Shown here one piece after another: positions 24,711 to 32,831 of a stretch of 64,000 bases of DNA (positions are counted from its first letter, which is position 1; every line of letters starts with the position of its first letter). This stretch comes from DATAUD01 sp036268455 (lineage in GTDB: Bacteria > Verrucomicrobiota > Verrucomicrobiia > Limisphaerales > Palsa-1400), in contig DATAUD010000093.1 of the NCBI GenBank assembly GCA_036268455.1, positions 45,587-109,586 on the forward strand. Direction: 5' to 3'. A program made the translations under genes and the position numbers. The notes under the pieces were generated by a model, which saw only the letters and a list, made by a program, of their open reading frames with translations, did no database searches and was not told the DNA's origin.

Positions 24711-25675
24711 AGCTTTATCCGCTCGTCTTCGAGCCTGTTTTCAAAGAGCGCATCTGGGGCGGGCGCAATTTGGAGGCGCTTTACCGCAAACCGCTGCCCC
24801 CCGCCCTGCCCATCGGCGAATCGTGGGAGATTAGCGACTGGCCCGGCGACGAAAGCGTGATTGCGCGCGGACCGCTTCGCGGAAAAACGCTGCGCTGGCT
24901 GATGGAGCAATGCCCCGAGGCGTTGCTGGGGCCGCGCGATCCGATGCCGTCGCGCTTTCCATTGCTGATTAAAATCCTCGATGCGCAGCAGACATTGTCA
25001 TTGCAGGTGCATCCGCCAGCCGAGCGCGCGGTGGAACTCCACGGGGAAGCAAAAACGGAAATGTGGTACGTCGCGCAGGCGGCCGCCCAGGCGGAGTTGT
25101 TTGTGGGATTAAAAAGAGGCGTCGGCCGCGCGGAGTTTGAGCAAAAATTGGCGGATCAAACCGTTGCCGAGTGCTTTCATCGAATACCGGTCAAGGAGGG
25201 GGACGCCATGTTTTTGCCGAGTGGGCGCGTCCATGCGCTTGGCGCCGGTCTCGTGATTTTTGAAGTTCAGCAAAATTCGGACACGACCTATCGCGTCTTC
25301 GATTGGAACCGGGTGGACCGCTCCGGCAAACCGCGTGAATTGCACGTGCCGCAATCTTTGGCCAGCATTGATTTCAATGACTTCGAGCCGGGTCTGCTGC
25401 CGCGAACCACATTGTCCGCCGCACCGGGCACAATCCGGCCTTTGGTGCGCAACGAATTGTTTGAGGCGGCGGTGCGGACAGCGCCACAGGGAGAACATTT
25501 AAATTTGTCGAACGGACGAATGCGGATTATAGGTATGCTAGAGGGCGCGATGAGAATCGAGGCGGCTCCGGAAAAAATCGTGCTGGAGCCTGGAGCGTTT
25601 TGTTTGGCGCCTGCGGAATGCCTGGAAACCATCGGGGAGATTCAAAAAGACGCTTCGTGGCTAGAGATTCATTGA
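24707..25675 (+). CDS. manA: Class I mannose-6-phosphate isomerase
   Basis: The 322-residue protein fits the short bacterial class I phosphomannose isomerase. Zinc ligands are expected in LQVHPPAE (around residue 103) and in the GRVHALGAG loop (about 171-179), with Glu in EMWYV. It interconverts mannose-6-phosphate and fructose-6-phosphate. The start GTG at 24707 overlaps the accA stop by 4 bases. Members of this size are common in Verrucomicrobia and Firmicutes. The coupling with accA carries no known functional meaning. Confidence 0.9.
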   Translation: MKLYPLVFEPVFKERIWGGRNLEALYRKPLPPALPIGESWEISDWPGDESVIARGPLRGKTLRWLMEQCPEALLGPRDPMPSRFPLLIKILDAQQTLSLQVHPPAERAVELHGEAKTEMWYVAQAAAQAELFVGLKRGVGRAEFEQKLADQTVAECFHRIPVKEGDAMFLPSGRVHALGAGLVIFEVQQNSDTTYRVFDWNRVDRSGKPRELHVPQSLASIDFNDFEPGLLPRTTLSAAPGTIRPLVRNELFEAAVRTAPQGEHLNLSNGRMRIIGMLEGAMRIEAAPEKIVLEPGAFCLAPAECLETIGEIQKDASWLEIH

Positions 25676-25748
25676 TGTTCGGTGGATACCCCATTGACTT
25701 CCCAAATCCCGTTTGACGCGATAAAAAATGGTGGTATGTTCACTACCT

Positions 25749-26051
25749 ATGAGCGCGAGAAAAATCGTAATCGACTCCCTTAATCTCTCCCCGGAAGAAA
25801 CCCGGTGTATTACCTTACCGACGGATTCGGTCCGTGTTCGTAAGAACGGCATCGAATTTCATAATGAACACCCGCTTTCGCCCTGGACGGAAATGACTGT
25901 GACACTTCAGGGTCCCGGCAACGCCAAAAAAGTGAATTTCACGGGTGTCATTGTGGAATGCGCCGGAAATCGCGAAGACGGTTACGAGATTTGCATGTTG
26001 TTCACGCACGTCTCGCGGGTTTCACAGGCCCGGCTGCTCCGTTATTCCTGA
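25749..26051 (+). CDS. PilZ-like domain protein
   Basis: ATG at 25749 gives 100 residues. A possible PilZ-type barrel is seen: RVRKNGIEFHNEHPLSPWTEMTVTLQGPG, NFTGVIVECAGNREDGYEICMLFTHVS. The canonical c-di-GMP motif RxxxR is not clear. The gene is 38 bases before pilT on the same strand, so a role in pilus control by c-di-GMP or in local assembly is possible. It is a frequent arrangement. The identification is by pattern only. Confidence 0.6.
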   Translation: MSARKIVIDSLNLSPEETRCITLPTDSVRVRKNGIEFHNEHPLSPWTEMTVTLQGPGNAKKVNFTGVIVECAGNREDGYEICMLFTHVSRVSQARLLRYS

Positions 26052-26089
26052 CTGGATTTTTTCCGCGCTGATGCCGTAAAGTATCAGCG

Positions 26090-27178
26090 ATGGAAATATT
26101 TCGCCGCATTTTGTCCGCCGCCGTTGAAGGCGGGGCCTCTGATGTTCACCTAAAGACCGGGTCGGACATTATTTTCCGTATCAACCGGAAACTCATCGTC
26201 GTCGAGGGCCCCAAGCCCACCGAGGAATGGATGAACACGGTGATAGAGAACATCCTTCCCAAGCACTTGAAGAAGCAATTGGAGAACGACCATGAGTGCG
26301 ACTTTTCATATTATCTGCCAAACGTAGGGCGGTTTCGGACGAATTGTTTTTATCAGCGGGGCACTCCCTGTTTGGCGATGCGTTATGTCAAAACGCAGGT
26401 GCCAAGTTTTGAGGAACTGGGCCTTTTGCCGGTGTTGCGCCAGATCGCGGTGTCCCCCCGTGGCATCGTGCTTCTCGCGGGTTCAACAGGCTCCGGCAAA
26501 TCAACGACGCTGGCGGCAATGCTCGAGCACATTAACGCGAACAGCCGCAAGCACATTATCACACTGGAAGACCCAATCGAATTTGTTTTTGAGGACAATC
26601 AATCGGTGATTGAACAGCGCGAGGTGGGCCTGGACACGAAAAGTTTTCAGGACGGCCTGAAATATGTGCTGCGGCAGGACCCGGACGTGATCATGATCGG
26701 AGAAATGCGCGACGGCACCAGCTTTACCGCCGCCATGAGCGCGGCTGACACTGGGCATTTGGTTTTGTCCACATTACATACGACGAATGCGGCGCAATCG
26801 GTCGGCCGCATTTTGGATTTCTTCAAAGCGGACGAGCGGGACCAGGTTCGGCGGCAATTGTCGGCGACGTTGCAGGCGGTCATTTGCCAGCGCATGGTCC
26901 CGACCATCGCGGGATCAATGACTCCGGCGCTGGAAATCATGATCAACAGCGCCACAGTGCGAAAGTTGATTGAAGAGAACCGTTTGGAAAAACTGTCGGC
27001 GGCAATCGAGACCGGTGGTGAAGAGGGAATGGTGAATTTCAATCAATCGCTATTTCAATTGGTCAAAGACGGCAAGGTTTCGCAGAAAGAGGCGCTGGCC
27101 AAAGCGACGAATCCCCAGGCCTTGGAAATGAATTTTCAGGGCATCTTCCTCACCGAGGGAAAACGCATTCTCGGCTAA
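26090..27178 (+). CDS. pilT: Twitching motility ATPase PilT
   Basis: The 362-residue protein has an N-terminal domain (1-100), Walker A GSTGSGKSTT (about residues 130-139), an Asp box LEDPIEFVF, Walker B in VIMIGEMRD and the His box HTTNAAQSV. The C-terminal AIRNLIREGK segment is substituted by EIMINSATVRKLIEENRLEKL, as in other PilT. PilT powers type IV pilus retraction. Length matches. The upstream PilZ-like gene may be part of the same unit. The strong hairpin 30 bases downstream may end it. Confidence 0.95.
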   Translation: MEIFRRILSAAVEGGASDVHLKTGSDIIFRINRKLIVVEGPKPTEEWMNTVIENILPKHLKKQLENDHECDFSYYLPNVGRFRTNCFYQRGTPCLAMRYVKTQVPSFEELGLLPVLRQIAVSPRGIVLLAGSTGSGKSTTLAAMLEHINANSRKHIITLEDPIEFVFEDNQSVIEQREVGLDTKSFQDGLKYVLRQDPDVIMIGEMRDGTSFTAAMSAADTGHLVLSTLHTTNAAQSVGRILDFFKADERDQVRRQLSATLQAVICQRMVPTIAGSMTPALEIMINSATVRKLIEENRLEKLSAAIETGGEEGMVNFNQSLFQLVKDGKVSQKEALAKATNPQALEMNFQGIFLTEGKRILG

Positions 27179-27207
27179 AGAAATTCCGGATTCTGCCGAT
27201 TACAGGG

Positions 27208-27241
27208 CTGGACACGTTCCTCCTAAGGGATTGGTGTCCAG
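27208..27241 (+). terminator. Strong hairpin after pilT
   Basis: CTGGACAC (27208-27215) pairs perfectly with GTGTCCAG (27234-27241); the 18-base loop contains TCCTCC. It follows pilT by 30 bases and precedes the porin gene. No T-run follows, so termination is not certain; it could be an RNA processing or stability element. Confidence 0.35.
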
Positions 27242-27357
27242 GCAAGTCGGCCGATTTCACTCAAATGAAACAAAGATTTGCCTTGTCGTGCGCTCATTTC
27301 TTTGACACAAGTCTGAATGTAAGCATGGCAAAACAAACAACGTGCAATAAATTTAAA

Positions 27358-28548
27358 ATGAAGTATTCCGCAGCAACCGCCAGTTTTTTTGCCATTTCAA
27401 CGCTGGTCGCGCTTTCCCCCGGTTCCGCATTTGGTCTGGGAATTTCACTGCCCGACCAGGATGCGTTTGCCACCGCGCGCGCCAACGCGTTCGTGGCCAC
27501 CGCCGATGATCCCGCCGCAGTCTTTTACAATCCGGCAGGAATCTCGCAGTTGGAAGGAATGAACCTGTCGATTGGAGCTTACGGTATTGTTTATGGCTCC
27601 ACTTTCAAAGGCGACGGGGAAAAAATCGATAGCAAGAGCGAATGGGAAGTCCTGCCGCAGGTATTCAGCACGATCAGCATTCCCAAGGCTCACCTCACGC
27701 TGGGGTTGGGCACATATTCGCCGTATGGGTTGAGGTTTGAATGGCCGTCCACCGCGCCATTTGCCGCCCAGGGTGAAACCGGGCAGGTTTCGTACTATAC
27801 CGTTAACCCGGTGGTGGCTTACCAAATATGCAAAACTTTGTCGATTGCGGCCGGGCCGACGCTGAATTATTCGGAGGTTGATCTTAAGGAACTTCCGTTC
27901 GGTTTTGTGAATCATTTCCGCGGGCGCGACATCGATGTGGGCTACAATGCCGGGATACTGTGGCATCCGTTGCCGCAACACTCGTTCGGCGTGACCTATC
28001 GCAGCTCGACCGACATGAATTACGAGGGGCACGCGTCGAATCCGCTGACGGGGTTCTCGCAAAATGGAAGCGCCCAAGCCAATTTTCACTTTCCCCGGAC
28101 GGTCGATTTCGGCTACTCTTTCCGACCGACTGAAAAATGGAATTTCGAGGCGGATGGCGTCTGGACGGACTGGAGCCAATTGAACACCGTAAATGTCAAT
28201 CCGTACGCGGCGCTCGGGGATGCGTTGGCTTTTGACTGGAAACCGAGCTGGATGCTGGATTTTGGGGCCACACGTTATTTTGGGGATGGCTGGCGGGCCA
28301 GCGCGGGTTATATGTATAGTATGAACAGTGTGCCGACAGCCACATTTAACGCGTTGGTTCCGGACTCGGATCGGCATATATTTAGCGTTGGTATCGGTAA
28401 AAAATACAAACAATTCAGTTGGGATGCAGCTTATCAGCTAGCATGGGGGCCGTCGCGCTCGGTAAGTGGGGACGACTTTCCTCCTGCGGATGGCAGTTAT
28501 CAATTTTTAAGCCATGCTCTCACTATTAACTTCGGATACCGTTTCTGA
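27358..28548 (+). CDS. OmpP1/FadL-family outer membrane porin
   Basis: ATG 27358 gives 396 residues with a signal peptide (about 26 residues ending in SAFG) and the FadL N terminus LGISLPDQDAFATARANAFVATADDPAAVFYNPAGISQLEGMNL. Multiple alternating strands follow, and the last residue is aromatic after INFGYRF, as expected in beta-barrels. FadL-type porins pass hydrophobic compounds. An earlier ATG at 27265 would place about 30 non-signal residues in front; it is less likely. The stop lies inside the next gene (35-base overlap). Confidence 0.87.
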   Translation: MKYSAATASFFAISTLVALSPGSAFGLGISLPDQDAFATARANAFVATADDPAAVFYNPAGISQLEGMNLSIGAYGIVYGSTFKGDGEKIDSKSEWEVLPQVFSTISIPKAHLTLGLGTYSPYGLRFEWPSTAPFAAQGETGQVSYYTVNPVVAYQICKTLSIAAGPTLNYSEVDLKELPFGFVNHFRGRDIDVGYNAGILWHPLPQHSFGVTYRSSTDMNYEGHASNPLTGFSQNGSAQANFHFPRTVDFGYSFRPTEKWNFEADGVWTDWSQLNTVNVNPYAALGDALAFDWKPSWMLDFGATRYFGDGWRASAGYMYSMNSVPTATFNALVPDSDRHIFSVGIGKKYKQFSWDAAYQLAWGPSRSVSGDDFPPADGSYQFLSHALTINFGYRF

Positions 28549-29788
28549 GGCGGGAAGCGGCCCTGGAGATAGAGGACGCCGAACTCTACTCATCGTCGAT
28601 GACGAAGAGGGACCGAGGCAATCCTTGCGCGTCGTTTTCAAGGACGATTACGACCTGCTGCTGGCCTCCAATGGCCAGGATGCCATAGAACTGGCCCGAA
28701 AAAACAAGATTAACGCGGCCGTCCTGGACATCCGGATGACGGGCATGAACGGCACCGAGGTGCTGGAAAAGCTCAAATCCATCCAGCCTTCGATCGAGGT
28801 CATCATGCTCACGGCGTACGAGACGGTGGACACCGTCCGCCAGGCTTTGCGACTGGGCGCATGCGATTATTTAAACAAGCCGTTTGACATTACGACGATC
28901 CGAAAAGCCGTCGCGACCGCGATGGAACGGCAGTCATTCGGCGACGAAATCCGGTCGAACAACGAAAAACTGGCTTCGCTTCAGGGTGAATTGCACGACC
29001 AAAAGCTTCAGGAGGAAATCACGCGAACGCGCGGGGAGATTTACGCCAGCATCATTCACGATATCAACGGCCCGCTGACAATCATCTCGGGGTTCATTCA
29101 GATCATTAACCAGCGGATGGGCGATTCCAAACGGCTGGAGGGCGACGACATGGAGATGGTCAAGGACCGGCTCAAGCGTATTACCCGGCAAGTCAGCAAT
29201 TGCATCGACATTTCGCACCGGTATTTGAGTTTCATGCGCCAGCAGCCTTCGTCGCCGGCGCGTGTCAGCGTGAATCAAATCCTCGACGACTTGCGCGAGT
29301 TGCTAAACGTCCATCCGAGCAAGGCCAGCAACACCCTGAAGGTGCACGTCCTGGCTGAAGACGTTGAATTGCAAATAAATGGCACCGACCTGATCCAGAT
29401 TCTTCTGAATCTTGCCATCAACGGTTTGCAATGCACGGCCGAGCCGCATCTGGTGGATATTTCAGGAAAAGTGCTTGTGAACGGTGTGGACTTTTCCACG
29501 CTGCACGACGGTCCCGCTGACCGCATTCTTTTCGGCCAGGGATTTGCGAATACACCGCCGCTGCTGCTGCTTTCGATTCGGGACGATGGCCCCGGCATTC
29601 CAGCCGATGTGTTGCCGAAAGTTTTTCAGCCTTACTTCACCACGAAGGCCCCCGGCAAGGGGACTGGTCTGGGATTGGCGATAGTGCATCGCCTGCTCAA
29701 GGAAGCGCGGGGATGTCTCCACGTTCATTCCAAGAGCGGGGAAGGAACGACGTTCAACATTTACCTTCCGGCGATAATTAGAAAGTAG
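28514..29788 (+). CDS. Receiver-first hybrid histidine kinase
   Basis: The 424-residue protein begins with a receiver domain: LLIVDDEEGPRQSL (Asp29/Asp30), phospho-acceptor Asp72 in AAVLDIRMTGMNG and Lys122 in LNKPFD. A coiled region (140-175) leads to a histidine kinase core: SIIHDINGPLTI with His182, then HATPase boxes NLAINGLQC, DDGPGIP and GKGTGLGLAI. No transmembrane part. It probably works cytoplasmically as a REC-HK partner of other regulators. It overlaps the porin gene by 35 bases, so is translated from the same message. No separate output regulator is nearby. Confidence 0.9.
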   Translation: MLSLLTSDTVSEAGSGPGDRGRRTLLIVDDEEGPRQSLRVVFKDDYDLLLASNGQDAIELARKNKINAAVLDIRMTGMNGTEVLEKLKSIQPSIEVIMLTAYETVDTVRQALRLGACDYLNKPFDITTIRKAVATAMERQSFGDEIRSNNEKLASLQGELHDQKLQEEITRTRGEIYASIIHDINGPLTIISGFIQIINQRMGDSKRLEGDDMEMVKDRLKRITRQVSNCIDISHRYLSFMRQQPSSPARVSVNQILDDLRELLNVHPSKASNTLKVHVLAEDVELQINGTDLIQILLNLAINGLQCTAEPHLVDISGKVLVNGVDFSTLHDGPADRILFGQGFANTPPLLLLSIRDDGPGIPADVLPKVFQPYFTTKAPGKGTGLGLAIVHRLLKEARGCLHVHSKSGEGTTFNIYLPAIIRK

Positions 29789-29871
29789 CCGGTTGGCAGC
29801 TCGTTAAAACGCGGACTTCAAGACCTTGCGATACCGGGTAAACGCCGCACGACCGGCGCTCGTAACACATA

Positions 29872-29892
29872 CTGGTTTGCGCTACAAACCAG
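29872..29892. terminator. Hairpin between convergent genes
   Basis: CTGGTTT (29872-29878) pairs with AAACCAG (29886-29892) around loop GCGCTAC. It lies between the kinase (+) and the GH172 gene (-) and may act as a two-way end. No T-run on either side. The rest of 29789-29986 is without features. Confidence 0.3.
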
Positions 29893-29986
29893 ATTACGTC
29901 GAGGGCGCCTCCGAAATACGAAGGGTCTCGCGCGGAGAAGACAGAGAGCGCAGAGAAAAATGAAAGAAAATGGAGAATTGGTTAAG

Positions 29987-31528
29987 CTAAGGGACTTCGG
30001 CAGGCGGCACTTGTAATTTGCGGAGGTCCTCGGAAGGGGGGCGGCTATAAACGGGGACGCGGGCGGCCAGGGCGTCGAAACCGAGAAAATATCCAGTGGA
30101 TTTGGGCGATTTTCCAATGCCCTCAAATCGCAAAGTGTGCCGGCCCGCGGAAAGTTCCCGGCGTCCCAATTTGTCCGTGGAAGGCGTGACATCGGGAGAG
30201 TAAAGATCCAGTCGCGCGATTTGGCGGCCGTCCAGTTTTACATTGTAGATGCCGTAGTCCCGCGAGTGGACCATTTTGGCCAAGAGCTGGACAGTGATGG
30301 GCTTGTCAATATTAAAGGGAATCTCGAGCCAATCGTTTGCGACTTGCGGACGAAACCAAAGCTGCATTCCATCGGTCGCGCCGCCGATGGGTTGTTTTTC
30401 AACGGGCGCATCGGAATGCGCGGAAGTCGTGACGGCGTCGTGGCCTTTAACGAAAACTTCGTCGCGAAACGGCAGGCGCTCCGGTCCGGGCGGCAACGCG
30501 GGCCACGGTTTGTGCGGCTCGATTTGATACCAATAAGCCACGCTCGACATCAGGTCGTCCCTCTCAATGAAACCGTTGACGGTGCCATCGGGGAAGACTT
30601 GCGAGCCTTTGTGCTCGATCTCGACACGAAGGGATTTCGTGAACGGGACCGGATCGGGAATATGCCAGCGATAGGCGGTGCCGCGATCGCCGGTGTCGTA
30701 ACCTTCCCATAAAGGTGTGCCGTAAAAAGGGCCGGATTGCTCGCGAAATCCCCAGCCGTCGCAAAAGTAATCCTCGGTGCCCGTGCCCCGGAGGGTCGGC
30801 TCCTTTTCGCCGTCGATAAAAAAGAAATCGTCGCCTTCGCCGTACCATCCCGGCGATACGAGCACAACACTTTGCACCGTGCCGACGTAATGGCCGCGCC
30901 CCTCGATGTCCGCGATGAGGTAATTGTGGCCCATGACGCACGGAAATTCCTGGCGATACATCGCATGAAAATAAGCCGTCTTGGACGGAATGGATTCCCG
31001 TTTCTGCCAGTCAATATAATAATAGAACGCGTCGCAGCGTTTGTTACCGTCGTTGCTGACAGTGATGCGCGCCGATCTGCGGAAGGGCATCGGCCAATAA
31101 CAATTCCGGCCGCGGCCATCCGAAGTTACGCGAACCGGCAGTGACGTGAACGGTTTATCAACGCCATGGCCCATCGCGAAAAAATCGCCTATTGGGCATT
31201 CCACGCTCGGATTTTTTTCGCCGTCCCAATATATGCGCAACGTCAACAGTCGGGAATAATACGGCTCCGAATCCGCAATCGTGCACCAAAAATGGACGAC
31301 CATTCCGGGGCCGTCCAGTTCCGCAAGCGTCAGTGTGGCGCCCGGAGCAATTGGACGGGAGTCGGCGTTGCCGTTTTTCCAATTGGGATCGGACGAGGAG
31401 GCGCGCCGGGCTTGAAAATCCTTGAGTGTTTCGAGACCGGAAAGCGGGTTTCCGGGATCGAGTTGAGCGACGGCGCAAATCCCGCTTAATGCGGTGAACG
31501 CAGCAATGGCGAGCGAAAGAGATTTCAT
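29987..31528 (-). CDS. GH172-family (DUF2961) glycoside hydrolase, secreted
   Basis: The 513-residue protein has a signal peptide (1-20) and is a DUF2961/GH172 protein: ELDGPGMVVHFWCTI, DFFAMGHGVDKPFTSLPV, PGWYGEGDDFFFIDGEKEP and GTGTEDYFCDGWGF are conserved patterns. GH172 enzymes act on fructofuranosides or arabinofuranosides; the precise glycan is open. A C-terminal domain with beta-structure (VTPSTDKLGRREL) follows. Overlap of 4 bases with the upstream sugar dehydrogenase gene indicates one operon. Length is normal. Confidence 0.85.
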   Translation of the reverse strand: MKSLSLAIAAFTALSGICAVAQLDPGNPLSGLETLKDFQARRASSSDPNWKNGNADSRPIAPGATLTLAELDGPGMVVHFWCTIADSEPYYSRLLTLRIYWDGEKNPSVECPIGDFFAMGHGVDKPFTSLPVRVTSDGRGRNCYWPMPFRRSARITVSNDGNKRCDAFYYYIDWQKRESIPSKTAYFHAMYRQEFPCVMGHNYLIADIEGRGHYVGTVQSVVLVSPGWYGEGDDFFFIDGEKEPTLRGTGTEDYFCDGWGFREQSGPFYGTPLWEGYDTGDRGTAYRWHIPDPVPFTKSLRVEIEHKGSQVFPDGTVNGFIERDDLMSSVAYWYQIEPHKPWPALPPGPERLPFRDEVFVKGHDAVTTSAHSDAPVEKQPIGGATDGMQLWFRPQVANDWLEIPFNIDKPITVQLLAKMVHSRDYGIYNVKLDGRQIARLDLYSPDVTPSTDKLGRRELSAGRHTLRFEGIGKSPKSTGYFLGFDALAARVPVYSRPPSEDLRKLQVPPAEVP

Positions 31529-32793
31529 TCAGCGGTTCCTATCGAAAAGATGTGGCCATCGCCGTCGCCGGCGCAGGTCAAGACGTAGAGTTCTCCATTG
31601 CCATCCTCGGCGAAGCTGGTGATGTTTTTGGGTTGTTCGAGCAGCGTTCCATTCTCGGCTACGTGCCCGTCCTTGTAGCGAAAACCCCAGATGGTTCCCA
31701 GGCTGTTGTCGCCGTAAAGATAAACGCCCTGCAACGAAGGGCATTTCTGGCCGCGATAGACGTAACCGCCGATCACACACATTCCGATGGAGTGGTCGGG
31801 ATACAGGGATTTTGTCAGCAAATCGGCGCGGTGCGGATATTCCATGACAGGCTCGACGTATTTGGCTCCCGGCGGGCCGGGCTTGAAGTGATGCGTACCT
31901 TCGCGGACGTTCCAGCCGTAATTGCCGCCGTTGGTCACGATATCGATTTCCTCCCACAAATCCTGCCCGACGTCGCCCACCCAAAGGTCGCCTGTTTGCC
32001 TGTCAAAACTCCAGCGCCAGGGGTTGCGCAGACCGAGCGCATAGATTTCACGGCGCGCCCCGAGACCGGTCATATACGGTTCATGAACAAACGGGTTATC
32101 GGCGGGAATGGCGTAAGGAAGCTTCTCCAGGTACTTGCCTTCGCCGACAGAGCCTTCCGTGTTGACATCAATGCGCAGGATTTTCGCCAGGAGCGACGCC
32201 GAGTTCTGTCCGTTATTAAAAGGATCGCCACCGAGGCCGCCGTCGCCCAGGCCAAGATAGAGATAGCCGTCCGGCCCGAAGCCGACCTCGCCGCCCTTAT
32301 GATTGGAAAACGGCTGCTGCACTTCCAGCAGAACGCGTTCGGAAGAAAGGTCAGCGAGGTTGGCGTTGGTCGCGAAAACCTTCATTTCGCTGATGACGCT
32401 GCGACGCGGGAAGACGGAGCGGTGGTTCTTGTTTTCCTGGTTGTAGTAAATATAAAAAAGCCCGTTGGTTTTAAATTGGGGATGAAAGGCAATGCTCATC
32501 AGCCCTTCCTCATTGCTGATGTACGGATGGCGATTGGTGATGTTGAGAAACTCGTTGTGGGCACTTCCGTCCGACCCTTTTTGGGTTTCGAGGATGATGC
32601 CCCATTGTTCGACGATGAAAACGCGGCCCGAACCGTCTGGCGCCTCGGACATCCAGACCGGGCGGTCCAGGTTCAGCGCGGGGAATGCCTTGTTCAATTG
32701 CACTTTCGGCAACGACTGGGCGGATAATGGGAACGTTGCGGAGGCGAGCGCGAAAGCGGCCGCAATGAGAGAGAGGCGTTTCAAGATCATCAT
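31525..32793 (-). CDS. PQQ-type glucose/sorbosone dehydrogenase, secreted
   Basis: The 422-residue protein with a signal peptide (about 25 residues) is of the soluble glucose/sorbosone dehydrogenase family: PVWMSEAPDGSGRVFIVEQWG, GLMSIAFHPQF, GEVGFGPDGYLYLGLGDGG, LGLRNPWRWSFD, TNGGNYGWNVREG. It forms a six-bladed propeller. Members oxidise sugars with PQQ, but many homologues lack that proof. The His and Arg of the active site are in the segments listed. It lies just upstream of the GH172 gene, coupled by overlap. Confidence 0.86.
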   Translation of the reverse strand: MMILKRLSLIAAAFALASATFPLSAQSLPKVQLNKAFPALNLDRPVWMSEAPDGSGRVFIVEQWGIILETQKGSDGSAHNEFLNITNRHPYISNEEGLMSIAFHPQFKTNGLFYIYYNQENKNHRSVFPRRSVISEMKVFATNANLADLSSERVLLEVQQPFSNHKGGEVGFGPDGYLYLGLGDGGLGGDPFNNGQNSASLLAKILRIDVNTEGSVGEGKYLEKLPYAIPADNPFVHEPYMTGLGARREIYALGLRNPWRWSFDRQTGDLWVGDVGQDLWEEIDIVTNGGNYGWNVREGTHHFKPGPPGAKYVEPVMEYPHRADLLTKSLYPDHSIGMCVIGGYVYRGQKCPSLQGVYLYGDNSLGTIWGFRYKDGHVAENGTLLEQPKNITSFAEDGNGELYVLTCAGDGDGHIFSIGTAE

Positions 32794-32831
32794 AGTTTTT
32801 CCCGGCCTTCAAGACGATTCGGGGGCGGTGT

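Noticed and set aside
27445..28413. 322-codon minus-strand frame
   Set aside because: Antisense to the FadL-type porin, whose signal peptide and barrel pattern are clear.
29872..29892. Intrinsic terminator with T-run
   Set aside because: The hairpin is real but there is no T-run, so only a weak terminator call is kept.
31552..32727. 391-codon plus-strand frame
   Set aside because: Antisense shadow of the sugar dehydrogenase gene.
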